DNA from: JAABVY01 sp964496505
GTDB taxonomy: Bacteria; Zixibacteria; MSB-5A5; JAABVY01
DNA: 64,000 nucleotides
Direction: 5' to 3'
Assembly: GCA_964496505.1 (NCBI GenBank)
Contig: CAZBZV010000010.1
Location: 9,553-73,552 of the forward strand
Shown one piece after another: positions 1 to 9,723 of the stretch. The notes under the pieces were generated by a model. That model saw nothing but the letters and a program-made list of their open reading frames with translations, searched no databases and had not been told where the DNA came from. A program made the translations under genes and the position numbers. Within the stretch, counting starts at the first letter, position 1; each line of letters opens with the position of its first letter.

Positions 1-2274
1 TTCGAAATCCTCCGACACCGAGAATTGCTGAATGTTGTTGAAGCCGATTGTCTGCGACAGAGTCTCACCCTCGGCAGAAAGGATATAGAAACCGCCGTCG
101 ACAGTGGCCGCCAAAAGCTCGAAACCGTCTGATTCGGGATCGGCATCGGCAACGACAATCGAAGTCGATATCTCATAATCGGATAAATCATTGACCTTAA
201 TTCGGTCAGCTCGGCCATCAGCGTCGAGGTCCTGCATTTTATAAAGGTAGACCTCGCCGAATTCGGTCCCGACAGCGACCTCCGCGATACCGTCATCATC
301 CAGATCAAACACGGTAGGCGGCGTAGTAATACGCCGGATGGTGCCCATCGAACCGATTACTCTGAGTGTATCATAATATATTATCTCATGCAGCGGGCCG
401 CGCGGGGTTGATCTTCTCTCGGATATTATCTCCGTGCCGGGCACCGGATCGAAGATAAAGTCGCCGTTAGACCTGAAGGCCAGCAGATAATTCTTGCCGG
501 ACACGAAGACCTCGTCCACACCATCACCGTCGATATCATATAACGCCGGAGGAAAGCCTGATGAATCGGTATGATGAGGCCATCCTGCGGTCTTCACTTC
601 CTGATCCAGATCGAAATATATAATCGTATCACTGCCGCTGATATCGGAGATGTCGATACCGGTATGTGCTATCGAATTCGATCTTGTGGACGGATTGGTA
701 TTGGGACCGAAATGGTCGTTACGGTTGGCCCCAAACATATCTTCGGAACGTCCGAAATTAGTCCAGTATTCTCCACCGAAATCAATGATACCGTCAGCTT
801 CAATCAGCCGCAGGAAAGGCCTGTTTTCCCAGGGCTCGAAATTATCATCGAAGCCCTCGATGTAATACCACTGCAAATCGTTATCATTAAAATTATTCAG
901 ACCGTCGTTATCATAATCGAGCCAGGCCACCGATTCATCCACATGCCAGATCACCATACCGGAACCGGGCAAAAGGAAATCGTACTCACGTGTCAAAGGC
1001 GCCGGCTGTCCGGGCGGAACCACATCCGGATTGGGTGCGGGTCCCAGGATTACGCCGGTATTATCAAGGTCAGCTTTAAGGCTGGCCCCGCCGTCCCGGT
1101 CGGGATCGATCTGACGGTTTTCGATCAAAAAGTATTCATTTTCGGAGATCGGGATTTTATAAATCTTATTCGTATTCGTGGCCAGCTCCGCGGCCATAAC
1201 ACCAAGGTTAATGCCCTCATTCACCACAACAACTTCATTGAATCCGAGATAAGCACGCGACCATGCATCGGGATAAAGCGGTATGGTGCCAAGGATAGTG
1301 CGTGTAAGCTCGAAACCCAGGTCGACCCCGGTGCCGAAGCCGTTATTATCCATGAGGGAAAAGTCGCCCACGAATGTGTTGAATCTATGGGTATCATACA
1401 GATCAACCAGGCCGAGCTGATGGCCGAATTCATGTGCCATAACCGCATTCAATGCCGTGGCGCGATTATCCTGCGAGGCTGTCTCCGGCATTATCATGCC
1501 TTCCAGGATCAGGATTGTACTGTCCTCGACCGGCACCGGCTGACCCATCACTATAAAACCGGTGAAGAAGTCATGCGGTGTGGGCGGGAAGCCCAGATCG
1601 TTCTGCCTGTCGCTTCCGGCATGGAATATCACGAAGACATCATATTCGAGCCAGTCGATATCATCATCCTGGTCTGCCAGCCTGAGAGCATCATAGAAAA
1701 ATTCGCCCAGGCCGAATTCCGGGCTCTGTGAACCATAATAGGCCATAGTCTTGTCGAGAGTATAGACGCTGTCGGAATCGAGCGGAAAAACAGTCCCGTC
1801 AATCGACAGATTGCCGTTGGAAACAACATTCCAATAGTTATGCAGCGCCTCGATATGTTTTTCGAAATATTCACGGTTATGAGGTGCGGGATCGATACCA
1901 TGTTTCTCCTCCGCCAGAAAATCCTCATAGCTGCGAAAATCAAAATGTCCTCTTCCGGTCGTGGAATCATCATCGGGATCTTCGAGCTGGAACTGCACCC
2001 GCACCGCACACATTTTAAGCGTACGCGGAGCCAGTGCGGAAAGCGAGGTCTCCGGCAGAAGCGATTTGCCGCTGCGCTTGAGTCCCAGTAGATTCTGCTG
2101 AGAGACATCGCTCTTGAATCCGCCGTGCGGATGTCTTCGATATTCCGATTCCACTTCATTCTTCTTAAGGTCAGTTATTTCCAGCACTCCTGCCGCGAGG
2201 CTTCCGGAGAGGAGCAGAAGAAATCCCGTAATCAGAAGCAGTCCTACTATGTTGTTGTTCTTCCTATTTATCAA
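1..2274 (-). CDS. Secreted M6-family (immune inhibitor A-like) metalloprotease, C-terminus cut by window edge
   Basis: The frame is open from position 2274 to position 1 (758 codons) and runs off the left edge. I chose the TTG at 2274 because GGAG lies 10 nt upstream, overlapping the stop of the preceding gene. An N-terminal hydrophobic segment (about residues 8-25) looks like a signal peptide. The zinc site HEFGHQLGLVDLYD starts at H281, the HExxHxxGxxD pattern of M6 peptidases. Around residues 640-740 there are Asp-rich repeats (DIDGDGVDEV, DLDDDGIAEV) typical of FG-GAP/VCBS calcium-binding propeller blades. It is the third gene behind the PorU and PorV-like genes, so export by type IX secretion is plausible, but the C-terminal sorting domain would lie outside the window. 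Confidence 0.88.
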   Translation of the reverse strand, partial: MINRKNNNIVGLLLITGFLLLLSGSLAAGVLEITDLKKNEVESEYRRHPHGGFKSDVSQQNLLGLKRSGKSLLPETSLSALAPRTLKMCAVRVQFQLEDPDDDSTTGRGHFDFRSYEDFLAEEKHGIDPAPHNREYFEKHIEALHNYWNVVSNGNLSIDGTVFPLDSDSVYTLDKTMAYYGSQSPEFGLGEFFYDALRLADQDDDIDWLEYDVFVIFHAGSDRQNDLGFPPTPHDFFTGFIVMGQPVPVEDSTILILEGMIMPETASQDNRATALNAVMAHEFGHQLGLVDLYDTHRFNTFVGDFSLMDNNGFGTGVDLGFELTRTILGTIPLYPDAWSRAYLGFNEVVVVNEGINLGVMAAELATNTNKIYKIPISENEYFLIENRQIDPDRDGGASLKADLDNTGVILGPAPNPDVVPPGQPAPLTREYDFLLPGSGMVIWHVDESVAWLDYDNDGLNNFNDNDLQWYYIEGFDDNFEPWENRPFLRLIEADGIIDFGGEYWTNFGRSEDMFGANRNDHFGPNTNPSTRSNSIAHTGIDISDISGSDTIIYFDLDQEVKTAGWPHHTDSSGFPPALYDIDGDGVDEVFVSGKNYLLAFRSNGDFIFDPVPGTEIISERRSTPRGPLHEIIYYDTLRVIGSMGTIRRITTPPTVFDLDDDGIAEVAVGTEFGEVYLYKMQDLDADGRADRIKVNDLSDYEISTSIVVADADPESDGFELLAATVDGGFYILSAEGETLSQTIGFNNIQQFSVSEDFE

Positions 2275-2287
2275 ATCGGGTAAACTC

Positions 2288-5200
2288 CTATATTCTTCCA
2301 GTTAGCGAGAATCTTACTGTATTTGCCAAAGGCACAGTATCCGATGACGGTATATAAGCGAAGTCGAATCTGAAGCCGCGATACTGAATGCCAACGCCCA
2401 GGGTCGGGGTTTTGACCTCGCCCACCTGGTCGTATATATATCCGGCACGGAAAGCAATGAATGATCCGTACCAGTACTCGAATCCCACATTCTCGATGGC
2501 TTCTTTGAGCTCTTCCGAGAAGCCGTCATCAAGCCCGGTCAGCATTTTGTTGATCTCGCCCACCAGCATCAGACGGTTGTAGGGGTTATCTATCAGTTTA
2601 TATGAAAGGCCGATCGCAAGGTTTCTCGGAAGCGGATCGGACTGAGCCGCATCGATATAGGAAATATCCGGACCAAGGTTGGTAACCGCGGCTCCGAAGG
2701 TCAGCTTTTCAACGGGCCTGTAAAGCAGGCCGATATCGATACCAAGTGATGACCCGGTACCTTCGCCAAGCTCACGTCCCGCGCCCTGATCGGACAGGCG
2801 GGAATAAATCCATTTGGCGGTCAACCCGGCAGAGAGATTATTGGTCATCTTCTTGCCGTAGCTCATGCCAATCGCCATATCGAATGAGTTAAAGGTACCC
2901 ATGATTTCATTGTACTCATTGACTCGCACAAGTTCACCGTAGCTCAGAAAAGTGACATTCAAACCGATTGTACCCCATTCCTCGCCCAGGTGATGTATGT
3001 AGGATAGGAATTCATAATAGATATCGTCCGCAAGCTCGGGCAGCCAGTTGGCATGCATGCCGGTAATTTCGGATTTGGCCGAGGCAAAAACCACGACCTT
3101 GTTGGGAGTGGCATACCAGGTTTCACCGGACTTGGAAATTATATCGATAGTTTTCTGCCGCTCCAGGCCTTCCTGATAGAAATAGCCGAAACGTTCATCC
3201 GAATACTGGACCAGGCCTCTCTCGGTCCCGATGTAGACAGTACTACCGTCAGCCATAAGGGAGGTAATCGGAGTGGCCAGTGGATTCGAAGGAATATATA
3301 CAGTCCTGCCGGCCGGTACCTTATTGGTATTTATTCCATTAAAATCACGTATCCTCGAGGAAAGCTGGTCAATTTTGACCTCGCTGTCGGTATCAAGAAA
3401 ATCCGCCGCGATATCTTCAATGGTCATTTCCTCTTCAACAGTGTAGGGCTTATATCCAAACAGCGTAAACTTGCCGTCATAGAGGATCTTTACTCCGTAG
3501 TCGGTACCCAGCCAGAGACGCCCGTCCGAATCGGTGGTCATGACCTTGATTTTATGAGTCAGCGAATACCTGAAAGGAATCTTCAGCTCCTGACCCGGTT
3601 CGGGAATATCGGACTGCATTTTATTCAGAGCTTTGATCTGATGAGTAGCGTTGACTATTGAATTCTGATCGGAATAGCCGATAAAATCACGTACTATCTT
3701 CTGCATAGTATCGTTCACACTGGCCTCATAGATAAAGTAGTCTTTCCATTCAGCGCCGTTGAACCTGTAGAAATTATCATTCGAAACCGCCCAGACCTTG
3801 TTCTTTCCGGCGGCATGAACCAAATACAGGGTCGAATCATTCAGGCCCGCTTCATTTCCGAAGGTTTGCCATGATCCGCGATCATACAGTGCCAGCCCGA
3901 CAGGAGTCGCCACCCAGAGGGTCTGGTCGTCATATGTCGAAAGCGAGGTTATCTTATTGGATGGAAGTCCGCTTTCGGCTGTGTATTTCCTCCACTCTTT
4001 TTCCTTGGTATCGTAGCGGTAAAGGCCCTCATCTGTTCCGAGCCAGAGAAAGCGTCCCATACCGACAATCGATTTCGGCTCGGAATCCATCGCCAGTGTA
4101 AACGGAATCAGTATTTTGTCGGGCAGGCGGCGATAATCGACACGAGCGGCATGGAAAGCCAGGCGGTCGATTGTATCCATGCTGAGCTCTCCTTCAACCT
4201 GAAGAGCGATCTCGGCCTGATTGATAAATTCAATCAGCTTTTCCTGATCGAGGGTAAGATTCAGCCAGGCGGTCTTCAAAAACTCAAGAGATTCCACCAG
4301 ATTATCAGCGCCGCTTTCCGGAAGCCTGGCCTTGAGTCTTGTCACCAGGTCGTTGAGATGGTCCCAGGAGACATTGGTGTTGATTTCCACCACTTTCATT
4401 TTCTTATCTTCGATATCGGCATCCTCTTCAATGGATAGCTTTTGATACAGAACCTCTTCCAGAGTCGCATTGCGTTTGGTATTGAAGGTCATGCCCTCAA
4501 GCCATTCCTCGCCATTGAAATGCAGAAGACCCTGAGCGGAAAGACCCCAGATATCATACTTTTGGTAGTTGGCTTCGGGCAGGCCGTTTTCGACCAGAGT
4601 CACACTGGTCAGATTCTTGCTCCAGGGAGAGGCATAATCTTTCCAGAGAGACAATAGCAGGCTGTAAGGAACCTTGACCGATTCGGAACGCTGCGGCTCG
4701 GCGGCTTTGTCGACCACCAGCATAATCTCGCCGTATTCCTTCTCGGTTATCTGGCCATCTTCGAGGGCAAATGTGATTTTCTCATCCAGGAAGCGAATCG
4801 ATTCCGCCTTGACTTTCAACTCCTGCCAATCGGCCAGAAGCTCCTCGAAATAATCGTTTATCTGCGTCTCTTTATCATCGCTGTCGTAGTAATCGATCAG
4901 CCGTTTTCTCTGGCGGTTTATCTCCTCGAAAGAGACTCCGGAATTCTCCTCAGCCACTGATCTCACTGCCAGCTTATACATATCACGATCGGAGGTATTG
5001 ACGTTGGAGATCACATACAAGAGGACGGATTGATCCCTATCAACCTTAAAGACCTCGAAGGATGCCTCACCCTTTTCGGTATTCCTGAAGATACCATCCG
5101 GACGAAAGGCAAAATTCTTATATATCTCCGCCTCATCCTGATCCAGGTCGCCCTTGAGAATCTTAAGCGCCATATCGGATATATGCGGATTATAATCTAC

Positions 5201-5434
5201 TTTGAAGGTATGGTACTCGCTGGCCAGCGGATACATACCCAGACCCGCGGGATTCCAGTGAGTGGTTGTAGCATCATCGGCAACAGCGACGAAAGCCTCA
5301 CCCATACCAGCAGCACGGGCGCCGGCGGCAATCCTGAGAAACAGAACAGCAGCGTCAGACACGCCGGCCTGTAGATGTGTGGTAGCGGATAGTAAAATTG
5401 TAATGGCCACCAGAATGATGAGGTACTTTTTCAT
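2288..5434 (-). CDS. PorV/PorQ-family outer-membrane barrel with inserted two-component-regulator-type propeller
   Basis: 1048 residues with a signal peptide (MKKYLIILVAITILLS...). Directly after it comes the PorV/PorQ signature: LRIAAGARAAGMGEAFVA followed by ADDATTTHWNPAGLG. The C-terminal ~230 residues resume the beta-barrel (LGLNVT/SYGKKMTNNLSAGL/FDFAYIP-type strands). Between these halves sits a long insertion: a helical region (about 120-400), then propeller motifs of the LWLGTDEGLYRYD and LWVATPVGLALYD type, as in the Reg_prop repeats of hybrid sensors. Two segments ending PEPGQELKIPF and VPAGRTVYIPSNP resemble LysM motifs. Ordinary PorV is about 380 residues. The gene lies 18 bp after the PorU-like gene, matching the porU-porV adjacency of Bacteroidetes, so a shuttle role in type IX secretion is likely. 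The role of the insertion is unknown. Confidence 0.82.
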   Translation of the reverse strand: MKKYLIILVAITILLSATTHLQAGVSDAAVLFLRIAAGARAAGMGEAFVAVADDATTTHWNPAGLGMYPLASEYHTFKVDYNPHISDMALKILKGDLDQDEAEIYKNFAFRPDGIFRNTEKGEASFEVFKVDRDQSVLLYVISNVNTSDRDMYKLAVRSVAEENSGVSFEEINRQRKRLIDYYDSDDKETQINDYFEELLADWQELKVKAESIRFLDEKITFALEDGQITEKEYGEIMLVVDKAAEPQRSESVKVPYSLLLSLWKDYASPWSKNLTSVTLVENGLPEANYQKYDIWGLSAQGLLHFNGEEWLEGMTFNTKRNATLEEVLYQKLSIEEDADIEDKKMKVVEINTNVSWDHLNDLVTRLKARLPESGADNLVESLEFLKTAWLNLTLDQEKLIEFINQAEIALQVEGELSMDTIDRLAFHAARVDYRRLPDKILIPFTLAMDSEPKSIVGMGRFLWLGTDEGLYRYDTKEKEWRKYTAESGLPSNKITSLSTYDDQTLWVATPVGLALYDRGSWQTFGNEAGLNDSTLYLVHAAGKNKVWAVSNDNFYRFNGAEWKDYFIYEASVNDTMQKIVRDFIGYSDQNSIVNATHQIKALNKMQSDIPEPGQELKIPFRYSLTHKIKVMTTDSDGRLWLGTDYGVKILYDGKFTLFGYKPYTVEEEMTIEDIAADFLDTDSEVKIDQLSSRIRDFNGINTNKVPAGRTVYIPSNPLATPITSLMADGSTVYIGTERGLVQYSDERFGYFYQEGLERQKTIDIISKSGETWYATPNKVVVFASAKSEITGMHANWLPELADDIYYEFLSYIHHLGEEWGTIGLNVTFLSYGELVRVNEYNEIMGTFNSFDMAIGMSYGKKMTNNLSAGLTAKWIYSRLSDQGAGRELGEGTGSSLGIDIGLLYRPVEKLTFGAAVTNLGPDISYIDAAQSDPLPRNLAIGLSYKLIDNPYNRLMLVGEINKMLTGLDDGFSEELKEAIENVGFEYWYGSFIAFRAGYIYDQVGEVKTPTLGVGIQYRGFRFDFAYIPSSDTVPLANTVRFSLTGRI

Positions 5435-5452
5435 TGTTTTCCTCCGGTATTT

Positions 5453-8400
5453 CTATTTTAGAATTACAAGCTTTCCGAATTTCTCTAAACTTATATTATC
5501 GGCCAGGTTTGAGGCCGTTCTTATCGATAGTTTATAAATATATACTCCATTAGCCAGCTTATCGCCCAGATTATCCCGGCCGTTCCACAGGGATGTCAGG
5601 TTCTCGCCTTCGCGTCCCGGTAAGTTCCTGAGAGTATGAATCTTACGTCCGCTAAGCGTAAATATGTCGATGCTTACCTCGGATGCATCCGACGATAGTT
5701 CATAATAAAACTGTGTTTCATCCGCAAACGGATTGGGGACGTTATAAAGCTCTACTATTTCCGGCGCCTCGGCCGATCCAATCGATATCCTGTATTCGGC
5801 CAGTCTCGAATTGTTGGCCGAATCCCAAGCCTTTATTTTCAGCGTATAATTTCCATCCTCAACTTCGGGAAGTGTTAGCTCCGCCTCCCCATTTTGATAT
5901 GAACCCGGATAATAAATAAAATTGTCCGTCAAATCAAAGGTATAAAACGGATCATCATCAAGATTTAATTCGATTTTATGTCCCACTTCACCGGAAAGAT
6001 TGATACCCGAGCTGTCGAACAGCTCCACTCTCAGCCTGCTTCCCTGAGGTATTACCAGACCCTCCGTCAGAAGTTCCTCTCCGAGATACGGCTTGATTTC
6101 AGGAGCGAGCGAGTCGGTTATTTCGGTTACCGTACCCGAAACCCGAATCGAATCCATCGATCCCGATGCGCTCAGGGCGCCGGCGGCAGACTCGGCATAA
6201 GCCGAGATTCTGGCATTATCACCGCCGTAGGAAATATCCTTGGGCACCACGAACTGGAGGCTGAACTGCCCGCCGGAAACATCCGTCTCTCCCCGGAAAA
6301 TCCGCGCCCCCGGCATCTTGTAATCCAGATCGTAGAAGCTGCTTCCACCGACAATACGATAGGTCTTGTCCTGCTGATTGTCGAAAACAGCGACCGTCAC
6401 GATGCCGTTGAAGTCGGTCAATCGGCTTCCCTGCAGGTCCTGTACCTCTCCTTCGACAGTCACAAGGTTCAGAGCCGCCAGCGAATCGAGTTCCTGGCTG
6501 TTGAAAGCAATCCTGTATTCCGGGGATGCCAGTTTCATGACCGGATCGCCGAACATAATAAACTTTTTATCATTTTCACTGGGCCGGGAGACCTGCTGAC
6601 GCAGGAACTTGGAGACATAAACCGCCTCGGCCAGGGAATAATCCTGATCCGAGAAGAGCACATCAAAAAGCTTATAATTGAAATCGGCATTGGGACCGCT
6701 GTAGACCAGACGAGTAGTGGCAACCGAGGCAATCGCCCCGCCGTCATTATAGCGGAAGAATATCTCCGCCATGCCCTCTTCATAAGGGCTGTCGAATTCT
6801 CCTATCGAGCAGGAGGCGGCTATGACCACAGTCAGCTTGTCATCGTTATGCAGCGAGGGGATATCCTCGTTACGGAATATGCGCTCATCGGTCCAGAGAC
6901 GGGGGTTTCCGTGCCCCACGAAATTGACCAGAAGAGTGCCGTCATTGACAGCCTCGATCAATTGACGTTTGGCATCCGGCTTCTCGCCTCTTGAATCGAG
7001 CTCATATTCTATCAAATAAATTTTATTCTTATCGTACCTGTCGGGTGAATAGATATTGGCAAGGTTCTCGGCCTGAAGAGTATGGTCGGGCTCCTTGTAA
7101 GCGGCGCCCGGTTTGTTTTCATCATCGGCCACGAAGGTCAGCCTGTTCTGCCAGCTACCCTGATTTGCGCCCTGCCTATAAGTGGCCAGCTTGGCAATAA
7201 ATCCTGTGACCTCGGCCGCGGTTCTAACCGGCCAGCGGCCGACAACCATGTCCGCCCCACGGTCGGCAGGATAGCTTGAGTCCGAGTCGAGAAAGCCTTC
7301 ATTATCGAAAAGTATATAATTCTCGTCCGATACAGTCTGATCATCCTCGACCGCAAAAGGCGGGATGAAATTCTGCTTACCCGAATTTGTATAATTCATA
7401 TAATCATAAGTGCCGTCCCCGCCCAGAACTACAAACGAGGGCGAAGGTTCGGGCCAGTTTTCATAGGCATGATGAAGGAAATCCCGGATTGCCACAGGAT
7501 CGAACATACCGCCCGAAAACTGGGCGTACACATCTTCCACCGCCGCAAGATAGACCGAGTAACCGTCGGACTCACGCAAAGCCCTGTAAGCGCTGAATGA
7601 GGGCATGAATTCTTCCGGCGTAACCACGATAATATCATAGCTCTGTCCGGGATTTATTAAATTAGCCACATCCATCGTCTCTACATTCAGGGGACTTCCC
7701 AATGAGGCGTCCTCAGCCAGTGCGAATCTGTAAAATTCGCTTTGAGGTTGATTGAATTCGAATTTCATGGTTCTGGCGTTGCCGTCCTTGACCGCTCCAA
7801 TCAAGAGCCTCTGGTTATAGATATCAGAAGCATCAACCAGAACATACGCGCTGTCGGCGGTAATTGCGCTGACATTGTAATGATATACACCCGCCGAGGT
7901 CTTGCCGTAGAATGTCAGACTGCCGCCGCGATACTGGATACGCCTCTGGTATTCCAGCTCCATATAATCCAGAATATGATCGTTTCTAATATTGTCATTG
8001 ATACTTATGATCAACGAATTCAGGCCATTCGAAAATGCGTCTGACCAGAAAGTCCCGTTAGTCATGTAGGGGCCGTCGATAACATGCGAGGAATCCGGAG
8101 TGAAACCATTAACCTCCACACTCGGCGACCGTCCGGCAACCTGAATATCAAGACGGCTGAGGCCGATTCCGGTTAAGTCATCGATATTGATGAATTGCTC
8201 AAAAACACTGCCTTCACGCCAGTACCAGGTATAATAATCGAAAATAATGCCGTTTATATCCGCCAGAAAATTATTCTGTTCATATCTTTTCTTATCAAGG
8301 AAACTGAAAACATCTTCCGCTTCAGATGTCCTCGGTGTAACATCGACAGATTCCATCCGAAGCGGGTCGGAATCTCCCCCCGGTCCCAGCGACAGAAAGA

Positions 8401-9403
8401 CCGTTCCGAAGCGGGTGTAATGGTTATGTGTATATATCAGTCCGGCCTCGGTTGTGTCGTAGTAATAGTAGTTGGCCGCAGGAAGATAAAATGCTGCATA
8501 ATCGCCTTCATCAAAACTGCCGTCATTTTCGCCGTTAATATAAACCGGTATTTCCTTCAGCTCCGGGTAAGGCCCGCCGATTTCGACATTTAACGGTTTC
8601 CCTCCGGCCCAGAAGACACGGAAGCTGCGAGGATCAAGGGTTGAAGCATCAATCCCGGCACCGTCCAAATCCTCTGGGCCGATTTTCTGAATACCGGTTT
8701 GACCGTAATCCAGCTTGACCCAGTTCTGATATTTTTCGAACATATTCTCCCGTGACTGAAGCGCGATATTTTCAGAACGCGTAATCTCTCTCCAGATACG
8801 TGCCTGATCGTAATTCAGCAAAAGCCCTGAGAGCAGATTCTCGAATGCGCCCTCATCGGTGAAGCCGAGTGATTTTTCAAAAGCATTGGAGGCTGTATTG
8901 AATCTGATTGAGACCGTTATTTCATTTAAAAGCCGCCCCTGACCGTTTTCGATTTTCAGGGGATAGATATTTATGCCCTGTGTATTCTGTGAGCGGATTT
9001 TAGCCCGGGGACGAATTTCGACCGAAGTTGAAACTGTGCTTTTATCGGCGTTGGCATAGTCAACCGGAAATGATGTCGACCAGTTTGTTGATACGATTTG
9101 ATACTCTACCTGAGAGTCGTAAGGAGTGCCAAGAATTATGGATTTGACGGGCAATGGTGATGATTCCTCGGAGCTCAAATTCTCGCAGCCCTTGATATGA
9201 AGGACCTTGCCGCCAGCCTTGCTGTCGTATGACCAAGCGGTATCACCGACAGTGTATTTGAATACCAGCTCGTTCTCGGTTTGAATGAGAATATCGACAT
9301 CAGCGTAGATTCCGCCTGCGGCGGATGCTGTTCCAGCGCTTAGTACGAGAATAAGTGCAAAGCTGGAAATTACGGTGCTGAGGTTAGCAATTCCTTTTGT
9401 CAT
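5453..9403 (-). CDS. porU: PorU-like type IX secretion sortase, gingipain (C25) family
   Basis: 1316 residues from the ATG at 9403, which begins a good signal peptide (MTKGIANLSTVISSFALIL...SAGTASAAG). A TTG at 9487 would add 28 residues in front of it and is unlikely. The C25 catalytic pair is visible: His831 in NFVGHG and Cys865 in AASCSIGEFD, spaced as in gingipains. The N-terminal half carries beta-rich domains and the C-terminus a FlgD-like/type A sorting domain (NVPNPF, LSGRKI, NGVYIYKL, ending KLVILK). Size and the following PorV-like gene fit PorU, which removes C-terminal sorting signals from T9SS cargo and links cargo to A-LPS. A plain secreted gingipain-like protease is the alternative. 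A 170-nt leader with an attenuator-like fold precedes it. Confidence 0.85.
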   Translation of the reverse strand: MTKGIANLSTVISSFALILVLSAGTASAAGGIYADVDILIQTENELVFKYTVGDTAWSYDSKAGGKVLHIKGCENLSSEESSPLPVKSIILGTPYDSQVEYQIVSTNWSTSFPVDYANADKSTVSTSVEIRPRAKIRSQNTQGINIYPLKIENGQGRLLNEITVSIRFNTASNAFEKSLGFTDEGAFENLLSGLLLNYDQARIWREITRSENIALQSRENMFEKYQNWVKLDYGQTGIQKIGPEDLDGAGIDASTLDPRSFRVFWAGGKPLNVEIGGPYPELKEIPVYINGENDGSFDEGDYAAFYLPAANYYYYDTTEAGLIYTHNHYTRFGTVFLSLGPGGDSDPLRMESVDVTPRTSEAEDVFSFLDKKRYEQNNFLADINGIIFDYYTWYWREGSVFEQFINIDDLTGIGLSRLDIQVAGRSPSVEVNGFTPDSSHVIDGPYMTNGTFWSDAFSNGLNSLIISINDNIRNDHILDYMELEYQRRIQYRGGSLTFYGKTSAGVYHYNVSAITADSAYVLVDASDIYNQRLLIGAVKDGNARTMKFEFNQPQSEFYRFALAEDASLGSPLNVETMDVANLINPGQSYDIIVVTPEEFMPSFSAYRALRESDGYSVYLAAVEDVYAQFSGGMFDPVAIRDFLHHAYENWPEPSPSFVVLGGDGTYDYMNYTNSGKQNFIPPFAVEDDQTVSDENYILFDNEGFLDSDSSYPADRGADMVVGRWPVRTAAEVTGFIAKLATYRQGANQGSWQNRLTFVADDENKPGAAYKEPDHTLQAENLANIYSPDRYDKNKIYLIEYELDSRGEKPDAKRQLIEAVNDGTLLVNFVGHGNPRLWTDERIFRNEDIPSLHNDDKLTVVIAASCSIGEFDSPYEEGMAEIFFRYNDGGAIASVATTRLVYSGPNADFNYKLFDVLFSDQDYSLAEAVYVSKFLRQQVSRPSENDKKFIMFGDPVMKLASPEYRIAFNSQELDSLAALNLVTVEGEVQDLQGSRLTDFNGIVTVAVFDNQQDKTYRIVGGSSFYDLDYKMPGARIFRGETDVSGGQFSLQFVVPKDISYGGDNARISAYAESAAGALSASGSMDSIRVSGTVTEITDSLAPEIKPYLGEELLTEGLVIPQGSRLRVELFDSSGINLSGEVGHKIELNLDDDPFYTFDLTDNFIYYPGSYQNGEAELTLPEVEDGNYTLKIKAWDSANNSRLAEYRISIGSAEAPEIVELYNVPNPFADETQFYYELSSDASEVSIDIFTLSGRKIHTLRNLPGREGENLTSLWNGRDNLGDKLANGVYIYKLSIRTASNLADNISLEKFGKLVILK

Positions 9404-9424
9404 TTGCCTTGAGAAAAATGGGCA

Positions 9425-9461
9425 CAAAAAAACCGGAATTTTCCTATCCGGCCGCAGGCCG
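9425..9461 (-). promoter_or_regulatory. Possible transcription attenuator in the porU leader
   Basis: On the minus strand a 5-bp GC hairpin (CGGCC-TGC-GGCCG, 9461 to 9449) overlaps a second hairpin (CCGGA...TCCGG, 9451 to 9433) that is followed by seven T. The two share 9449-9451 and cannot form together, the layout of an antiterminator and a terminator. The second stem is short (5 bp, 9-nt loop), so termination may be weak. I do not recognise a known riboswitch core. The rest of 9404-9578 is an AT-rich leader with no supported gene. Confidence 0.4.
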
Positions 9462-9578
9462 TATAGATCGTCAAAGGGGTATTTCAAAATGTGCGACTAA
9501 TCCTTCTAAAAATCCAAAATTAGTAAAACCCTTTAACGATTATTCTATACGACTCCTCTTCTTCACTTACTGAGTGAG

Positions 9579-9607
9579 AATTTATCGGATAACTCCCGAG
9601 TTGTCAA
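9579..9607 (-). promoter_or_regulatory. Putative sigma-70 promoter of the porU operon
   Basis: On the minus strand TTGACA (9607-9602) is followed after 17 nt by TAAATT (9584-9579). The -35 is consensus and the -10 is moderate. Transcription would start near 9572, giving a leader of about 170 nt before the ATG at 9403. Confidence 0.5.
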
Positions 9608-9690
9608 GAAGTTTTAACTATTGATTAAAACCACCAAAGGCCTCGGAGTTCCCAATTTATACGTTTTTACAGCAATCTAACATTGCAAGA

Positions 9691-9720
9691 AAAGGGCCAA
9701 AAACCAGTGTTTTCGGCCCT
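9691..9720 (-). terminator. Rho-independent terminator after the PHA regulator gene
   Basis: On the minus strand AGGGCC...GGCCCT forms a stem extended by GTTTT/AAAAC-type pairs around a 4-nt loop, followed by TTTTCTT. It lies about 140 bp downstream of the stop at 9859 and upstream of the porU promoter, so it separates the two units. Confidence 0.75.
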
Positions 9721-9723
9721 AAT

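Noticed and set aside
571..1731. 386-codon open frame on the plus strand
   Set aside because: It lies opposite the M6 protease gene, has no ribosome-binding site, and its translation has no recognisable domain, whereas the minus frame carries HEFGH and FG-GAP motifs.
1629..2159. 176-codon minus-strand frame over the protease
   Set aside because: Out-of-frame shadow of the protease gene, which continues unbroken through the region in another frame.
9404..9487. Upstream TTG start for PorU, and a c-di-GMP riboswitch in its leader
   Set aside because: The longer start would place 28 residues before a clear signal peptide; the leader lacks the conserved core of c-di-GMP-I or -II riboswitches.
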